Shown here: positions 9,891-18,523 of the stretch, one piece after another
How the letters are laid out: each line of letters opens with the position of its first letter
How positions within the stretch are numbered: the stretch's first letter is position 1
Origin: Pseudoxanthomonas sp. PXM03
GTDB taxonomy: Bacteria; Pseudomonadota; Gammaproteobacteria; Xanthomonadales; Xanthomonadaceae
Assembly: GCF_014852005.1 (NCBI RefSeq)
Contig: NZ_JACVAU010000002.1
Coordinates: 62,001 to 126,000 of the forward strand
Direction: 5' to 3'
Length of the DNA: 64,000 nucleotides
Notes under the pieces: generated by a model
Told to the model about the DNA's origin: nothing
What the model saw: only the letters and a program-made list of their open reading frames with translations
The model's database searches: none
Made by a program: the position numbers and the translations under genes

Positions 9891-10262
9891 TCAGCGGGCG
9901 ATGAGGGCGTCGGCGGGCGGTTCCTCGATGGGCCGTACTTCGCACTCGATGTCCCATTCATCGCCATGTATGTCGAGGAAACGGCGGGTGTGGGCGATGG
10001 CGTCGTCGAGCGAATCGGCACGCAGGATGGCATAGCCGCCGATGACCTCCTTCGCCTCGGTGAACGGGCCGTCGGTGATCCGGATCTCGCCGAAGCGCGA
10101 GCGGACGCGGGCACCTTGCGCGGTGGGCAGCAGGCCTGCGGTGTCGAGCAGGATACCGGCGGCGGACATCTCGCCGATCAGCGCCATCATGTCGGTCATC
10201 AGCCGCTCGCTGGGCTGCTGGCCGGTGGTTTCGTCGATCCGGATCATCGAAAGGAATCGCAT
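9891..10262 (-). CDS. YciI/DGPF-domain protein
   Basis: 123 residues, a single YCII-related domain with the DGPF signature (ITDGPFTEAKEVIGGYAIL). The fold is a ferredoxin-like dimer. Such proteins are commonly encoded beside ECF sigma factors and are often called 'PhnB-like' or 'DGPF domain' proteins; no enzymatic role is established. The start at 10262 has GGGAGG six bases upstream. The gap to the GFA-type gene downstream is only 16 bases, so the two are likely cotranscribed. Confidence 0.85.
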   Translation of the reverse strand: MRFLSMIRIDETTGQQPSERLMTDMMALIGEMSAAGILLDTAGLLPTAQGARVRSRFGEIRITDGPFTEAKEVIGGYAILRADSLDDAIAHTRRFLDIHGDEWDIECEVRPIEEPPADALIAR

Positions 10263-10335
10263 GGTCTGCCTCCCGGGGCATTGGACACTGACCTTGCGAC
10301 GAACGGGTGCGGCCGGGATCGACAACGACAGGTGA

Positions 10336-11559
10336 TCAGGGCAGCCAGAGTTTCTCCAGGTCGCGGAAACCCCAGTTGGCGGGCGACTCCACGCCCACGA
10401 TGCGCTCGCGCTCACCGGCCGTGGCCAGGTCCACGTCGACCCTCAGCAGGTGCGTGCGCGACTTGGCGGAATAGAACACGCGCACGCGCGGCGCCAGCAG
10501 CGTGGCCGGGTTCTGTTCCACCACCACCGCCAGCCGGTCGCTGGACAACCGCACCAGGGCGCCGATCGGGTAGATGCCGATGCTGCGCACGAAGGCCTTC
10601 ATCAGCCTGTCGTCGAAATGCCCCTGCCAGCTGGCCATGCGGCGCAGCGATTCGGCCGGGTCCCAGCCGGCCTTGTATGGGCGGTCGGAGGTGATGGCGT
10701 CGTAAACGTCGCAGATGGCGCTCATGCGGGTCAGCAGCGGCAGCTCCGCGCCGGACAGGCGTTGCGGATAGCCACCGCCGTTGATCTTCTCGTGATGGTG
10801 GCGGGCGATATGCAGCACCGCTTCCTGGCTCACGCCGCCCTCGCGCAGCAGGCGTTCGCCGTGCACGGGGTGCTGGCGGACGATGTCGAACTCTTCGTCG
10901 GTCAGCTTGCCGGGCTTGTTCAGCACGTCCTGCGGCAGCATGGCCTTGCCCATGTCGTGCAGCAGCCCGCCCAGCGCCGCATCGCGCACCTGCTCCTCCG
11001 GCAACTGCAGCTGCCGCGCCAGCATGGCCATCAGCGCGCCGACGGCGATCGAATGCAAGTAGGTGTAGCTGTCCGCGTCCTTCAGCCGCGCCACGCTCAC
11101 CAGCGCCGTGGGGTGGCGATCGACCGAACCGGTGATCTCGTCCAGCAGCGGCAGCACGCGGCCGGCATCCACGCCGTTGCCCAGCCGCACTTCACGGAAC
11201 ATGGCCTCCACGGCCTCGCGCCCTTCGTCGCAGATGCGGCGGGCGCGGACCAGTTCCGAGGCCAGACTGACGGTGCTGTCGTGCACGACGGGGCGTCGTC
11301 GCGCTTCCGCAGGTTCGGCGACGGGTGGGGCGTCGACGGATGCGGGAACGGCCTCTTCTTCGCCTCCGTCCTGTGCGTCTCCATGACTGCGCGACAGGTC
11401 GACCACCACCTGCTCCACGCCGCTATCCTGCAGTTGCGCCAGGCGTGCCTCGTCCAGGACGAACGAGGTGCGCCAGAACGGGTGCTGCATCCATGGGCCG
11501 AGCAGCTTTTGCACGTACATGCCGGGTCGCAGCTCGGCAACGTCGACGGTTTGCAGCAT
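10336..11559 (-). CDS. DUF3391 / HD-GYP domain protein
   Basis: 407 residues. The N-terminal third is DUF3391 (VDVAELRPGMYVQKL, WMQHPFWRTSF), a typical partner of HD-GYP domains; the rest is HD-GYP with LLHDMGKAMLPQDVL, RHHHEKINGGGYP and ICDVYDAITSDRPYK. The GYP signature is intact, so activity as a cyclic-di-GMP phosphodiesterase is likely. There is no receiver domain or membrane segment, so input must come through DUF3391 or a partner. The start at 11559 has GGAG six bases upstream. This is the second HD-GYP protein in the window. Confidence 0.88.
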   Translation of the reverse strand: MLQTVDVAELRPGMYVQKLLGPWMQHPFWRTSFVLDEARLAQLQDSGVEQVVVDLSRSHGDAQDGGEEEAVPASVDAPPVAEPAEARRRPVVHDSTVSLASELVRARRICDEGREAVEAMFREVRLGNGVDAGRVLPLLDEITGSVDRHPTALVSVARLKDADSYTYLHSIAVGALMAMLARQLQLPEEQVRDAALGGLLHDMGKAMLPQDVLNKPGKLTDEEFDIVRQHPVHGERLLREGGVSQEAVLHIARHHHEKINGGGYPQRLSGAELPLLTRMSAICDVYDAITSDRPYKAGWDPAESLRRMASWQGHFDDRLMKAFVRSIGIYPIGALVRLSSDRLAVVVEQNPATLLAPRVRVFYSAKSRTHLLRVDVDLATAGERERIVGVESPANWGFRDLEKLWLP

Positions 11560-11663
11560 GCACGGCTCCGGGAGTGGAGGGGTCCGGTATGCTCCCGCCC
11601 ATGGGCCAGGCACGGCGGGGCGACCCCGTCAGCCCCCGGAACGATATCGGCACGGGAGGCCGC

Positions 11664-12068
11664 ATGCTGAAGACCTATCGGGGAAGCTGCCATTGCGGCG
11701 CGGTCCGCTTCGAGGCGGACATTGACCTGACCCGGCCCACCTATCGCTGCAACTGCTCGGTGTGCCGGCGCAACCGGTTCTGGCCGGCCATCGTGATGCC
11801 GGACGCCTTCCGCCTGCTGGCGGGCGAAGGCGAGCTGGTCGAGTACCGGTTCAATGCGTTGCGCAACTCGCACCATTTCTGCCGCATCTGCGGCGTGCGA
11901 CCGTTCGGGATCGGCAACAACGTGCCGGACGGGCAGCGGATCTACGGCGTCAACCTGGGGTGCCTGGAAGACGCCACTCCCGAGGAGCTGGACGCCGCGC
12001 CGATCACCTACGTGGACGGGGCGCACGACAACTGGCAGCAGGCACCGGCAATCACGCGCTACCTCTGA
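11664..12068 (+). CDS. GFA-family zinc-binding protein
   Basis: 134 residues with the same zinc motifs as the protein at 9452-9874: GSCHCGAVRFEADIDL, CNCSVC and CRICGVRPFG. The ends are also similar (ITYVDGAHDNW here, VQYEDGRHDDW there), which points to duplication. The ATG at 11664 is preceded by GGGAGG. Role as for the family: possible glutathione/formaldehyde chemistry, not proven. It is divergent from the HD-GYP gene, with about 100 bases between the two starts. Confidence 0.85.
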   Translation: MLKTYRGSCHCGAVRFEADIDLTRPTYRCNCSVCRRNRFWPAIVMPDAFRLLAGEGELVEYRFNALRNSHHFCRICGVRPFGIGNNVPDGQRIYGVNLGCLEDATPEELDAAPITYVDGAHDNWQQAPAITRYL

Positions 12069-12360
12069 GCCGCGCGCCGCTACTCGGCGGCTTCGTACTG
12101 GATCGCGCGCGCATCACCCACACCACGTCGGCCAGCGCCAGCACATCGGTGGCGGGGTCGTGCCCAGCAGCAGGTCCGCGTCCATGCCAGGCGCGATGCG
12201 GTCGTCGGGCCACGCAAATACCCGGCAGGCAGCCCAGCTGCCATCCCGATATCCGCCGCATCTTCCCGCCCGTCTGTCGGCCCGTCGGCCCCGGCACCCA
12301 GTCCAGGTCAGGCGCGCGAGGCGTCACGCCCGCTGACGGACGCCTGAGTGCCATGCCGAT
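12069..12360 (-). pseudogene. Possible decayed coding sequence in a gene-free stretch
   Basis: The 372 bases between the GFA gene and the TetR gene hold no intact gene I recognise. On the minus strand protein-like stretches appear in different frames: WPDDRIAPGMDADLLLGTTP in one, then ATDVLALADVVWVMRAR in another. Switching frame once would join them into one plausible polypeptide end. This looks like a gene fragment broken by a frameshift, but the parent family is not clear and chance coding at high GC cannot be excluded. Confidence 0.25.
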
Positions 12361-12440
12361 GTCACGCGGTTGCAACAGTCGCATGACCTTTTTGCTAGGC
12401 TGCGAAGATCGTCGCAACCAGACGTGCGCAGGGAGTTCCC

Positions 12441-13133
12441 GTGAGCATTTCTTCCGAATACCTGGAAAACGTTTTCAACGATGCATCCTCGACGGCTTCG
12501 CCGCTGCGTCCCCGCCCACAGGTGGACCTGTGCCGGCGTGGCGAGATCCGCGCGGAGAAGTTCCTCGACGCCGCCACCGAAGTCTTTGCCGAGAAGGGTT
12601 ACCAGCATGCGCGACTGAGCGAGATCGTCGCCCGCGCCGGAGGCTCGCTGGCCACCCTGTACCGGATCTTCGGCGACAAGGAAGGCTTGGCCAGCGCGAT
12701 CCTCGAGCGCCGGCTGGACATGCATATCCACCTGCTCAGCGACCTCAACCTGACCGAGCTGCCCCCCGAACAGGCGCTGCGCCGGGTGGCGATCCGCATG
12801 GCGCAGGTGATGGCGCGTACCGATTCGCAGGTGGTCTACCGCATCGTGATCGGCGAGGGACAATCCTTCCCCGCCCTGCGCGACTGGTTCCTGGACCACG
12901 CGGTGGCGTCCATCCGCGCCACGCTTGCGGACTATTTCGAACAGCAGGTGGCCGCCGGACGCATGCAACTGGCGTCGCCCAGGGCGGCGGCGGCGCAGTT
13001 CTACATGAGCCTGTTCGGCGACCAGATATTCCGGCTGGCGGCCGGCAGCCCGCAATTGCCGGATGTCGACACGCTGGAAGCCCAGGCGCTCGCGTCGGTG
13101 GAGCTGTTCCTGCAGGGCGCATTGCCGCGCTGA
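12441..13133 (+). CDS. TetR/AcrR-family transcriptional regulator
   Basis: 230 residues. After about 30 weakly conserved residues comes the TetR DNA-binding domain: ILDAATEVF-like segment FLDAATEVFAEKGYQHARLSEI, then the helix-turn-helix VARAGGSLATLYRIFGDKEGL. The C-terminal ligand/dimer domain resembles AefR/YbiH-like regulators (ending VELFLQGALP). The start is a GTG with AGGGAG upstream at 12430-12435. The long N-terminal arm before the DNA-binding domain is unusual and may add base contacts. No obvious target is adjacent; the next gene, an FAD oxidoreductase, is on the same strand 75 bases away. Confidence 0.85.
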   Translation: MSISSEYLENVFNDASSTASPLRPRPQVDLCRRGEIRAEKFLDAATEVFAEKGYQHARLSEIVARAGGSLATLYRIFGDKEGLASAILERRLDMHIHLLSDLNLTELPPEQALRRVAIRMAQVMARTDSQVVYRIVIGEGQSFPALRDWFLDHAVASIRATLADYFEQQVAAGRMQLASPRAAAAQFYMSLFGDQIFRLAAGSPQLPDVDTLEAQALASVELFLQGALPR

Positions 13134-13208
13134 CGGAACACCACGCCTTCACCGTTCCGTCCCGCCTTGCCTGCCAGCATGGCGTCGTCGTCACGGCGCG
13201 GGACAGGC

Positions 13209-14423
13209 ATGGATCTCAAGAGCGGGTACCCCTTCTGGGCGGTCAGCAATGGCCTGATGCAGGCGTTCCCGCCGCTGGCGTCCGACCATCGTTGCGATGT
13301 CGCCGTGCTGGGTGGCGGCATCACCGGTGCGCTGATTGCGGATGAACTGGCGCAGCATGGTTTCGATGTCGCGGTGCTGGAACAGCGGGACATCGGCTGG
13401 GGCAGCACGGCCGCCAGTACGGCGCTGCTGCAGTACGAAATCGACACCCACATGGTCGACCTGGCCAAGCGCTATGGCGAAGACGATGCCGCCCTCGCCT
13501 ACCTTGCCTGCGCCGCGGCCATCGACCAGCTGCGCGAGGTCGCCGCGCCGTGGCGCGATGTTGGCTTCGCGCGCAACAAGAGCCTCTACTACGCCAGCCG
13601 GCGTCGCGACGTGCGGCCGATGGAAGACGAGCATGCCCTGCGCCTGCGCCACGGACTGGAGGTGGAACTGCTGTCGGCGGACCGGGTACAGGAAGACTAC
13701 GGCTTCGAGGCGGCAGCGGCATTGCTCAGCACCCAGGCCGCGCAGGTGGATCCCTACCGCCTGACCCACCGGTTGCTGCAACGCCTGCATCGCCAGGGCA
13801 CCGCGGTGTTCGACCGCACGCGCGTGACCGACCTGCATACGACATCGCGTGGCGTGACGCTGCGCACGGTGACAGGTTTCAGCGTACGCGCCGCGCATCT
13901 CGTGGTCGCGGCCGGGTATGCCAGCCAGCACTGGTTGCGGCAGAACGTGGCGCGCAACCACAGCAGCTATGCCGTCATCAGCGATCCCTTGCCCGACGAG
14001 CAGCTCGGCTTCCTCCGGGACACGCTGCTGTGGGAAACCGCACGCCCCTATCTTTATGCGCGCAGCACCGCCGATGGTCGCCTGCTGCTGGGCGGCGAGG
14101 ACGATGCCGTGGACATCCCGGCCAAACGCGATGCGCGCGTCGAGAAGAAGGCGCGGACGCTGCTGAAGCGGCTGCACCATCTGTTCCCGGAGTGGGAGGT
14201 CACGCCGGCTTTCTCATGGGCCGGCACGTTCGCCGAGACCGCCGACGGCCTGCCCTTCTTCGGCCCGCACAAGCAATGGGGGCCGCGCGTGCACTTCGCC
14301 ATGGCCTACGGTGGCAACGGCATCACCTACAGCATGCTCGGTGCCGGCCTGCTGCGCGCGCTGATCGAGCGCCGCAAGCATCCACTGTGGCCGTTGTTTT
14401 CCTTCGAACGCCTGGAACGATGA
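13209..14423 (+). CDS. FAD-dependent amine/amino-acid oxidoreductase (DAO family)
   Basis: 404 residues. A nucleotide-binding Rossmann motif at about residues 28-60 (VAVLGGGITGALIADELAQ, acidic residue in VAVLEQ) is followed by the DAO catalytic domain; near the end the FAD-binding ETADGLPFFGPH and AYGGNGITYSMLGA segments are typical of this family. The nearest named relatives are glycine/D-amino acid and gamma-glutamylputrescine oxidases, but the substrate cannot be told. The start chosen is the ATG at 13209; an in-frame ATG at 13167 would add 14 residues without conservation. Probably cytoplasmic. Confidence 0.85.
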   Translation: MDLKSGYPFWAVSNGLMQAFPPLASDHRCDVAVLGGGITGALIADELAQHGFDVAVLEQRDIGWGSTAASTALLQYEIDTHMVDLAKRYGEDDAALAYLACAAAIDQLREVAAPWRDVGFARNKSLYYASRRRDVRPMEDEHALRLRHGLEVELLSADRVQEDYGFEAAAALLSTQAAQVDPYRLTHRLLQRLHRQGTAVFDRTRVTDLHTTSRGVTLRTVTGFSVRAAHLVVAAGYASQHWLRQNVARNHSSYAVISDPLPDEQLGFLRDTLLWETARPYLYARSTADGRLLLGGEDDAVDIPAKRDARVEKKARTLLKRLHHLFPEWEVTPAFSWAGTFAETADGLPFFGPHKQWGPRVHFAMAYGGNGITYSMLGAGLLRALIERRKHPLWPLFSFERLER

Positions 14424-14520
14424 CCCGGGGCAGCGATGTTGCGCACCGTTGACGTGGCCGTCATGCGGCGATTACGCGGGAAGCCGCACGCTGGCCATTC
14501 ATCCACACCGGAGCACCGTC

Positions 14521-14703
14521 ATGCCCCGTGGCGACAAATCCGCCTATACAGGCAAGCAGAAACGCCAGGCGGAACACATCGAGGAAAGCGAACGCGAACG
14601 CGGCCGTTCAAAGGAAGATGCGGAACGCATCGCATGGGCCACCGTGAACAAGCAGGACGGTGGCGGCAAGAAGTCCGGTTCCCGTCGCGCGAAGCCCCAC
14701 TGA
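14521..14703 (+). CDS. Small basic 'plasmid stabilization'-type protein
   Basis: 60 residues, highly charged: KQKRQAEHIEESERERGRSKEDAERIAWATVNKQDGGGKKSG. Small proteins with this AEHIEE...AWATVNK pattern are widespread in Proteobacteria and are often carried under the name 'plasmid stabilization protein' with no evidence for that role. The ATG at 14521 has GGAG seven bases upstream. It is convergent with the next gene, whose stop lies 1 base away. Function unknown; stress-related accumulation would fit the KGG-like lysine/glycine-rich end, but this is a guess. Confidence 0.75.
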   Translation: MPRGDKSAYTGKQKRQAEHIEESERERGRSKEDAERIAWATVNKQDGGGKKSGSRRAKPH

Positions 14704-14704
14704 A

Positions 14705-15151
14705 CTAGAGAGAACGCGAAGGCCACCAGCCCTCGCCGGTCAGCGCGTAGCGGTCGGCGGCACGTTCGAAGGGATTGCGTACGCTGACGCCGCCGCACAG
14801 CAGGTACACCGGCAGGAACAGCGGGCCCAGCACCATGTACTGGTAGACGTGCGCGCGTTCGTGGTCGCCCAGGCGGATGGGCGGATGCTGCATGCGGCCG
14901 GCGCGGTGTTCGTAGGTGATGCATTCCGCCTCCAGCGTGTCACCGGTGTGCAGGATGCTGTTGCCGAAGGTGATGGCGCCCCCCGGGCCCCACGGCCAGC
15001 GGTGGAACACCAGCGCGAAATCACGCCGGCTCCATTCGACGCGTGCCCCGAATGCCATGCCGACAACGCCGGCAACGGCCCCGATGAGCGTGTTGGGAAC
15101 GGCCCAGACGATGCCGAGCGCACGCGCGACCCAGAGCATCGTCGAGGCCAC
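14705..15151 (-). CDS. Conserved membrane-associated hypothetical protein
   Basis: 148 residues. Hydrophobic N-terminus (LGIVWAVPNTLIGAVAGVVGMAFG) and a second hydrophobic stretch (MVLGPLFLPVYLLCGG). Between them lies GDHERAHVYQY, and the protein ends NPFERAADRYAL. The HERAHV helix next to a hydrophobic segment resembles the HExxH environment of small membrane peptidase-like proteins, but the second glutamate/histidine spacing is not canonical (HERAH), so catalysis is uncertain. It is followed downstream by no gene on this strand and lies 3 bases after the PspC gene, so both are likely one transcript. Confidence 0.65.
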   Translation of the reverse strand: MASTMLWVARALGIVWAVPNTLIGAVAGVVGMAFGARVEWSRRDFALVFHRWPWGPGGAITFGNSILHTGDTLEAECITYEHRAGRMQHPPIRLGDHERAHVYQYMVLGPLFLPVYLLCGGVSVRNPFERAADRYALTGEGWWPSRSL

Positions 15152-15154
15152 GGT

Positions 15155-15361
15155 TCAGTCCTGTTCGTTGGGCATCAACAACCAGAGGATCAGGTAGACC
15201 AGCATGCCCGGAAACGCCGCGGACGCGATCGACACGATCACGAAGATCACCCGCAACAGCGTGGGGCTCCATCCATAACGGTGTGCAATGCCCCCCATGA
15301 CGCCCGCGATCATGCGGTCGTTCAGCGAGCGCGCGAAGGGCTTGGAAGTGGTGTTGTTCAT
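15155..15361 (-). CDS. PspC-domain small membrane protein
   Basis: 68 residues. After a short polar start comes the PspC domain: RSLNDRMIAGVMGGIAHRYG, then a membrane helix (LRVIFVIVSIASAAFPGMLVYLILWLLMP). PspC is the inner-membrane sensor of the phage-shock response; stand-alone short PspC proteins without pspA or pspB, as here, are frequent and of unclear role. The ATG at 15361 is preferred over a TTG at 15370; GGGGAG lies upstream. Cotranscription with the following gene is likely from the 3-base gap. Confidence 0.85.
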   Translation of the reverse strand: MNNTTSKPFARSLNDRMIAGVMGGIAHRYGWSPTLLRVIFVIVSIASAAFPGMLVYLILWLLMPNEQD

Positions 15362-15403
15362 CGCCGGCAACTCCCCACGGTTGTTCGCGGCCAGTCTATC
15401 GCG

Positions 15404-15781
15404 TCAGCGGCCGGGGCCGCCTGAACCACGCAGCGCGTCCAGCTTCAGGCTGAACCACGTCGCCGCCGGTTGCGCCGATTGTCCCGGACAACGCACCTGG
15501 TAGGCACGCCCGCTCATGCTGCTCTTGCTGGCGGCACGCTCGATGAACTGTTCGGCGGTATCGACCAGGTCACGCTTCAGCAGGTAGTCGTACTTGCGCT
15601 GCAGGTGCTTGCGCGCTTCCTCGCGCCCGTGCCACGCGCCATTGCGCTGGAATTCGCAGGACGAGGCCGACAGCGCATCCATCAATCCCTGGATCTCTCG
15701 TTTGGCGATTGATGAAGGTGCAGACAGCACCGGCCAGACGAAGGCAAGCAGAACGGCAGCGACGGTGAATCGTGACAGCAT
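15404..15781 (-). CDS. Exported DUF5329 protein
   Basis: 125 residues with a signal peptide (MLSRFTVAAVLLAFVWPVLSA). The mature part matches DUF5329: SSCEFQRNGAWHGREEARKHLQRKYDYL, then TAEQFIERAASKSSMSGRAYQVRCPG. The family is short, periplasmic and without known function. It stands alone between SMAG-type repeats upstream and the PspC gene downstream. Confidence 0.8.
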   Translation of the reverse strand: MLSRFTVAAVLLAFVWPVLSAPSSIAKREIQGLMDALSASSCEFQRNGAWHGREEARKHLQRKYDYLLKRDLVDTAEQFIERAASKSSMSGRAYQVRCPGQSAQPAATWFSLKLDALRGSGGPGR

Positions 15782-15828
15782 GTGGTTACCCTAGCGCAAG
15801 ACAAGTGAAGCAAGCACGCCGTTTTCTC

Positions 15829-15970
15829 TTGTAGGAGCGACGTAAGTCGCGACCGCACGGCCCGATGCTCCAGCATCCCATCGTTCGCCCACCGGGCGCG
15901 TTGCGACGCGTCCATTATCGCGATACCCAGGATCTATCGGCGTGCGGTCGCGACTCAAGTCGCGCCTGCA
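15829..15970. repeat. SMAG/REP-like palindrome pair A
   Basis: Left copy at 15829-15857 (TTGTAGGAGCGACGTAAGTC then GCGACCGC) and inverted right copy at 15942-15970 (GCGGTCGCGACTCAAGTCGC then GCC). Each copy can fold: GCGAC pairs with GTCGC. The GTAG head followed by a hairpin is the signature of SMAG elements of Stenotrophomonas. The pair sits between phaC (which ends at 15990) and the DUF5329 gene, where it may stop or protect transcripts. Confidence 0.75.
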
Positions 15971-15989
15971 TCGAGCGCAGCGCGCGCAG

Positions 15990-17060
15990 TCAGCGCGCGC
16001 GCTGGCCCAGCCAGTGATGGATGGCCGAAGGCACTTCGCGTTGTGCACGACTGGACACGTAGATGCCGATGTGGCCACCCTTGAAGCTCAGTTCGGTGTA
16101 GTCGGCGGTCCCCACCACGTCCTTCAAGGCACGCGACGCATCCGGTGGCACCAGGTGGTCCTGTTCGGCATAGATGTTCAGCACCGGCATGTCGACGAAG
16201 CCCAGGTCCACGGCCTCGCCACCGATCTCGATGCCGCCCTTGATGAAGCCGTTGCGCTGGTAGAACTGCTTGATGAACTGCTTGAAGGCCTCGCCCGCCA
16301 GGTCAGGCGAGTCGAAGATCCATTTTTCCATTCGCAGGAAATCCTCGATGGCGCGCTTGTCATCGAGGATGTCGACCAGTCCGACGTACTTCTGCAGGTT
16401 CAGCCGGAACGGTTTCAGCATCAGGTAGCAGGCATTCATCATGTCCGCCGGCACATTGCCCAGCGCATCCACGAACAGGTCCACGTCCAGCTCGCGCGTC
16501 CAGTGCGAAAGCATGTTGTCCGGCGTATGGAAGTCCACCGGCGTGACCATGGTGATCAGGTTCTTGACCTTGTCCGGGTGCAGCGAGGCATAGCACAGCG
16601 AGAAGGCCCCGCCCTGGCAGATGCCGAGCACGTTGACGGCATCGCGTCCGCTGCTGTCGCGCAGGTGGTCCACCGCACCGTCGATGAAGCGGTTGATGTA
16701 GTCGTCGAGTTCGAGATAGCGGTCCGAGCGGTCCGGATAGCCCCAGTCGATGACGTAGACATCCTCACCCTGCGCCAACAGGCCCTTCACCAGCGAGCGA
16801 TCGTGCTGCAGGTCCACCATGTACGGCCGGTTGACCAGCGCGTAGACGATCAGCAGCGGGACCTTCGCGGTGGGGGCCTTCTCGCCGATGAAGCGGTACA
16901 GGACCACTTTGCCATCGCGCCAGACTTCCTGCTTCTGGGTGGCCCCGTAGTGCACATCCTCCACCTCCGGCAGCGTGTGCAGGCCGGCGGAGAGCTTCTG
17001 CGTCAGTGTGGTGGCTTCGTGGGCCAGGGCCTCGGCGGTGAAGTTGAGCGGTCCGTTCAC
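15990..17060 (-). CDS. phaC: Class III polyhydroxyalkanoate synthase, PhaC subunit
   Basis: 356 residues, the usual length for class III PhaC (class I enzymes are near 590). It polymerises (R)-3-hydroxyacyl-CoA into PHA at the granule surface, together with PhaE. The lipase-like box GICQGG carries the catalytic cysteine (about Cys148); the aspartate lies in YAEQDHLVPP and the histidine in FKGGHIGIYV. Start GTG at 17060 overlaps the phaE stop, showing translational coupling. Expected product is short-chain PHB, which fits the 3-hydroxybutyrate genes that follow at 19-31 kb. Confidence 0.93.
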   Translation of the reverse strand: MNGPLNFTAEALAHEATTLTQKLSAGLHTLPEVEDVHYGATQKQEVWRDGKVVLYRFIGEKAPTAKVPLLIVYALVNRPYMVDLQHDRSLVKGLLAQGEDVYVIDWGYPDRSDRYLELDDYINRFIDGAVDHLRDSSGRDAVNVLGICQGGAFSLCYASLHPDKVKNLITMVTPVDFHTPDNMLSHWTRELDVDLFVDALGNVPADMMNACYLMLKPFRLNLQKYVGLVDILDDKRAIEDFLRMEKWIFDSPDLAGEAFKQFIKQFYQRNGFIKGGIEIGGEAVDLGFVDMPVLNIYAEQDHLVPPDASRALKDVVGTADYTELSFKGGHIGIYVSSRAQREVPSAIHHWLGQRAR

Positions 17061-18454
17061 TTGCGGCTACCCCGCTTGGTCTTCCTGCCGGTCCTGGGCG
17101 CGTCGACGGTCGCGTCGCGCGCGGCGTTGCGTGCCACCCAGTCCTTCATCGATACGACCGAGGTCGACGGTGGTTTCGCACGCGCCGTGGGGGCAGGTTT
17201 TTTGGGGGCAGGTTTCGCTGCGACCGTCTTCGGTGCTTTCCTGGCGGGCGCCTTCTTCGTCCTGGCGGGCGTCCGCGCGGCTGCCTTCGCCACTGCGGGT
17301 ACGGGTTCCTTGCGGGTGGGGGCCGGCGCCGCCGCAGCGATGGCCCGGCGTGCGCGTTTCTTCGGCGCCGTTTTCTTGGCGACGACGCGTTTTTTCGGCG
17401 CGGCCTTCGCTGGCGTGCGGCGGGGAAGCGTGCGCGTCTTCGCGGTTTTCGGCTTTGCGGGCGCGGGCACTGGGGCCGGCGCCGGTTCCGCGACGACGGG
17501 GGCTTCGACCGGCGCAGGCACATGCCGTGCCTCGGCACGGCGCGCGGGCGAGACCTGCGCGCGCGTCAGCTTGCGCAGCGCGCGCTCGAGTTCGACGATC
17601 TTGCGATGCGCGGAATCGACTTCCGTCCGCGTCGGCATGCCGAACAGCGTGCAGACCTGCTCCACTTCGCGCTGCACGCCCAGTCGCAGGCGCGCCTGCG
17701 CATTCGCCAGTCCACCATAGACGTGGCGGAAATCATCGGACATCGCGACCTGCGCATAGGCCTCTTCGGCCGCATCGATCCAGAGGTCGAACAAGGCGCG
17801 TGCATTCTGCAACTGGCGGCCCGGCTCGGCATGCTGCTCCAGCTTGCGCTCGAAGCGCACGAACGCATCCTGCGCCACCTTCAGCATCAGCTGGTCGTAA
17901 TCGCGCAGTTGCTGCTGGTAGTCCTTCTGCGCCTGCGCCAGGTGCTGCCAGCGTTCCTGGTGCTCGCGCGCCAGGCCGAAGGTCGGCAGGTGCAGCCAGC
18001 GGTCTCCATCGCGCTGCTGGCCTTCCAGCCAGGGCTGCATCTGCTGCATCCAGCCATCCATGCCATGCGCGCCGCCCTGCATGCTGCGGAAGATGTCCGC
18101 GAACGGATTGCCCGCAGGCGTGGGCGTGGCCATGCCCAGCGCCTCGCGCCAGGCACGGCCGACATCGGTGGCGTCGTGGTCGCGGCCGGTGAACTGCGCA
18201 GCCACCTGCTGCATCTGGCCGAACCACTGGCTGGCCTGCCGCTGGAAGCGGCCGACTGCTTCGTCCACCTGGGGCTGGCCACCCGGCACCAGCTTCGACC
18301 ACCAGTCGACGGTCTGCTGCCAACCCGGCACGGCGCCCGGCATGGACATGGTCGGCGCACCGCCGGCCTGTCGCAGGGCATCACCCCAGAGACTCCAGTA
18401 CTGCTGGGCCACCGACTCGAAGTCGCCCGGCCACGGTGGAACGGAATTCGTCAT
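17057..18454 (-). CDS. phaE: Class III PHA synthase, PhaE subunit with a histone-like tail
   Basis: 465 residues. The first 310 or so match PhaE, the partner of PhaC: the PWPGDFESVAQQYWSLWGDA start, tryptophan-rich middle and a heptad-like end (DSAHRKIVELERALRKLTR). Then follow about 150 residues made almost only of Ala, Pro, Lys and Arg (TPAKAAPKKRVVAKKTAPKK and similar), resembling histone H1 and the DNA-binding tail of phasin PhaF. Known PhaE proteins are normally about 320-380 residues, so the tail is an addition. The start has GGGAGGG just upstream. It overlaps phaC. Confidence 0.9.
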   Translation of the reverse strand: MTNSVPPWPGDFESVAQQYWSLWGDALRQAGGAPTMSMPGAVPGWQQTVDWWSKLVPGGQPQVDEAVGRFQRQASQWFGQMQQVAAQFTGRDHDATDVGRAWREALGMATPTPAGNPFADIFRSMQGGAHGMDGWMQQMQPWLEGQQRDGDRWLHLPTFGLAREHQERWQHLAQAQKDYQQQLRDYDQLMLKVAQDAFVRFERKLEQHAEPGRQLQNARALFDLWIDAAEEAYAQVAMSDDFRHVYGGLANAQARLRLGVQREVEQVCTLFGMPTRTEVDSAHRKIVELERALRKLTRAQVSPARRAEARHVPAPVEAPVVAEPAPAPVPAPAKPKTAKTRTLPRRTPAKAAPKKRVVAKKTAPKKRARRAIAAAAPAPTRKEPVPAVAKAAARTPARTKKAPARKAPKTVAAKPAPKKPAPTARAKPPSTSVVSMKDWVARNAARDATVDAPRTGRKTKRGSRK

Positions 18455-18523
18455 GTGCCCTCCCTTCCCGACCGATTCTAGCCGCGGCGGGCGGCGCGTG
18501 CATGACGCACCTTCACCTCACGA

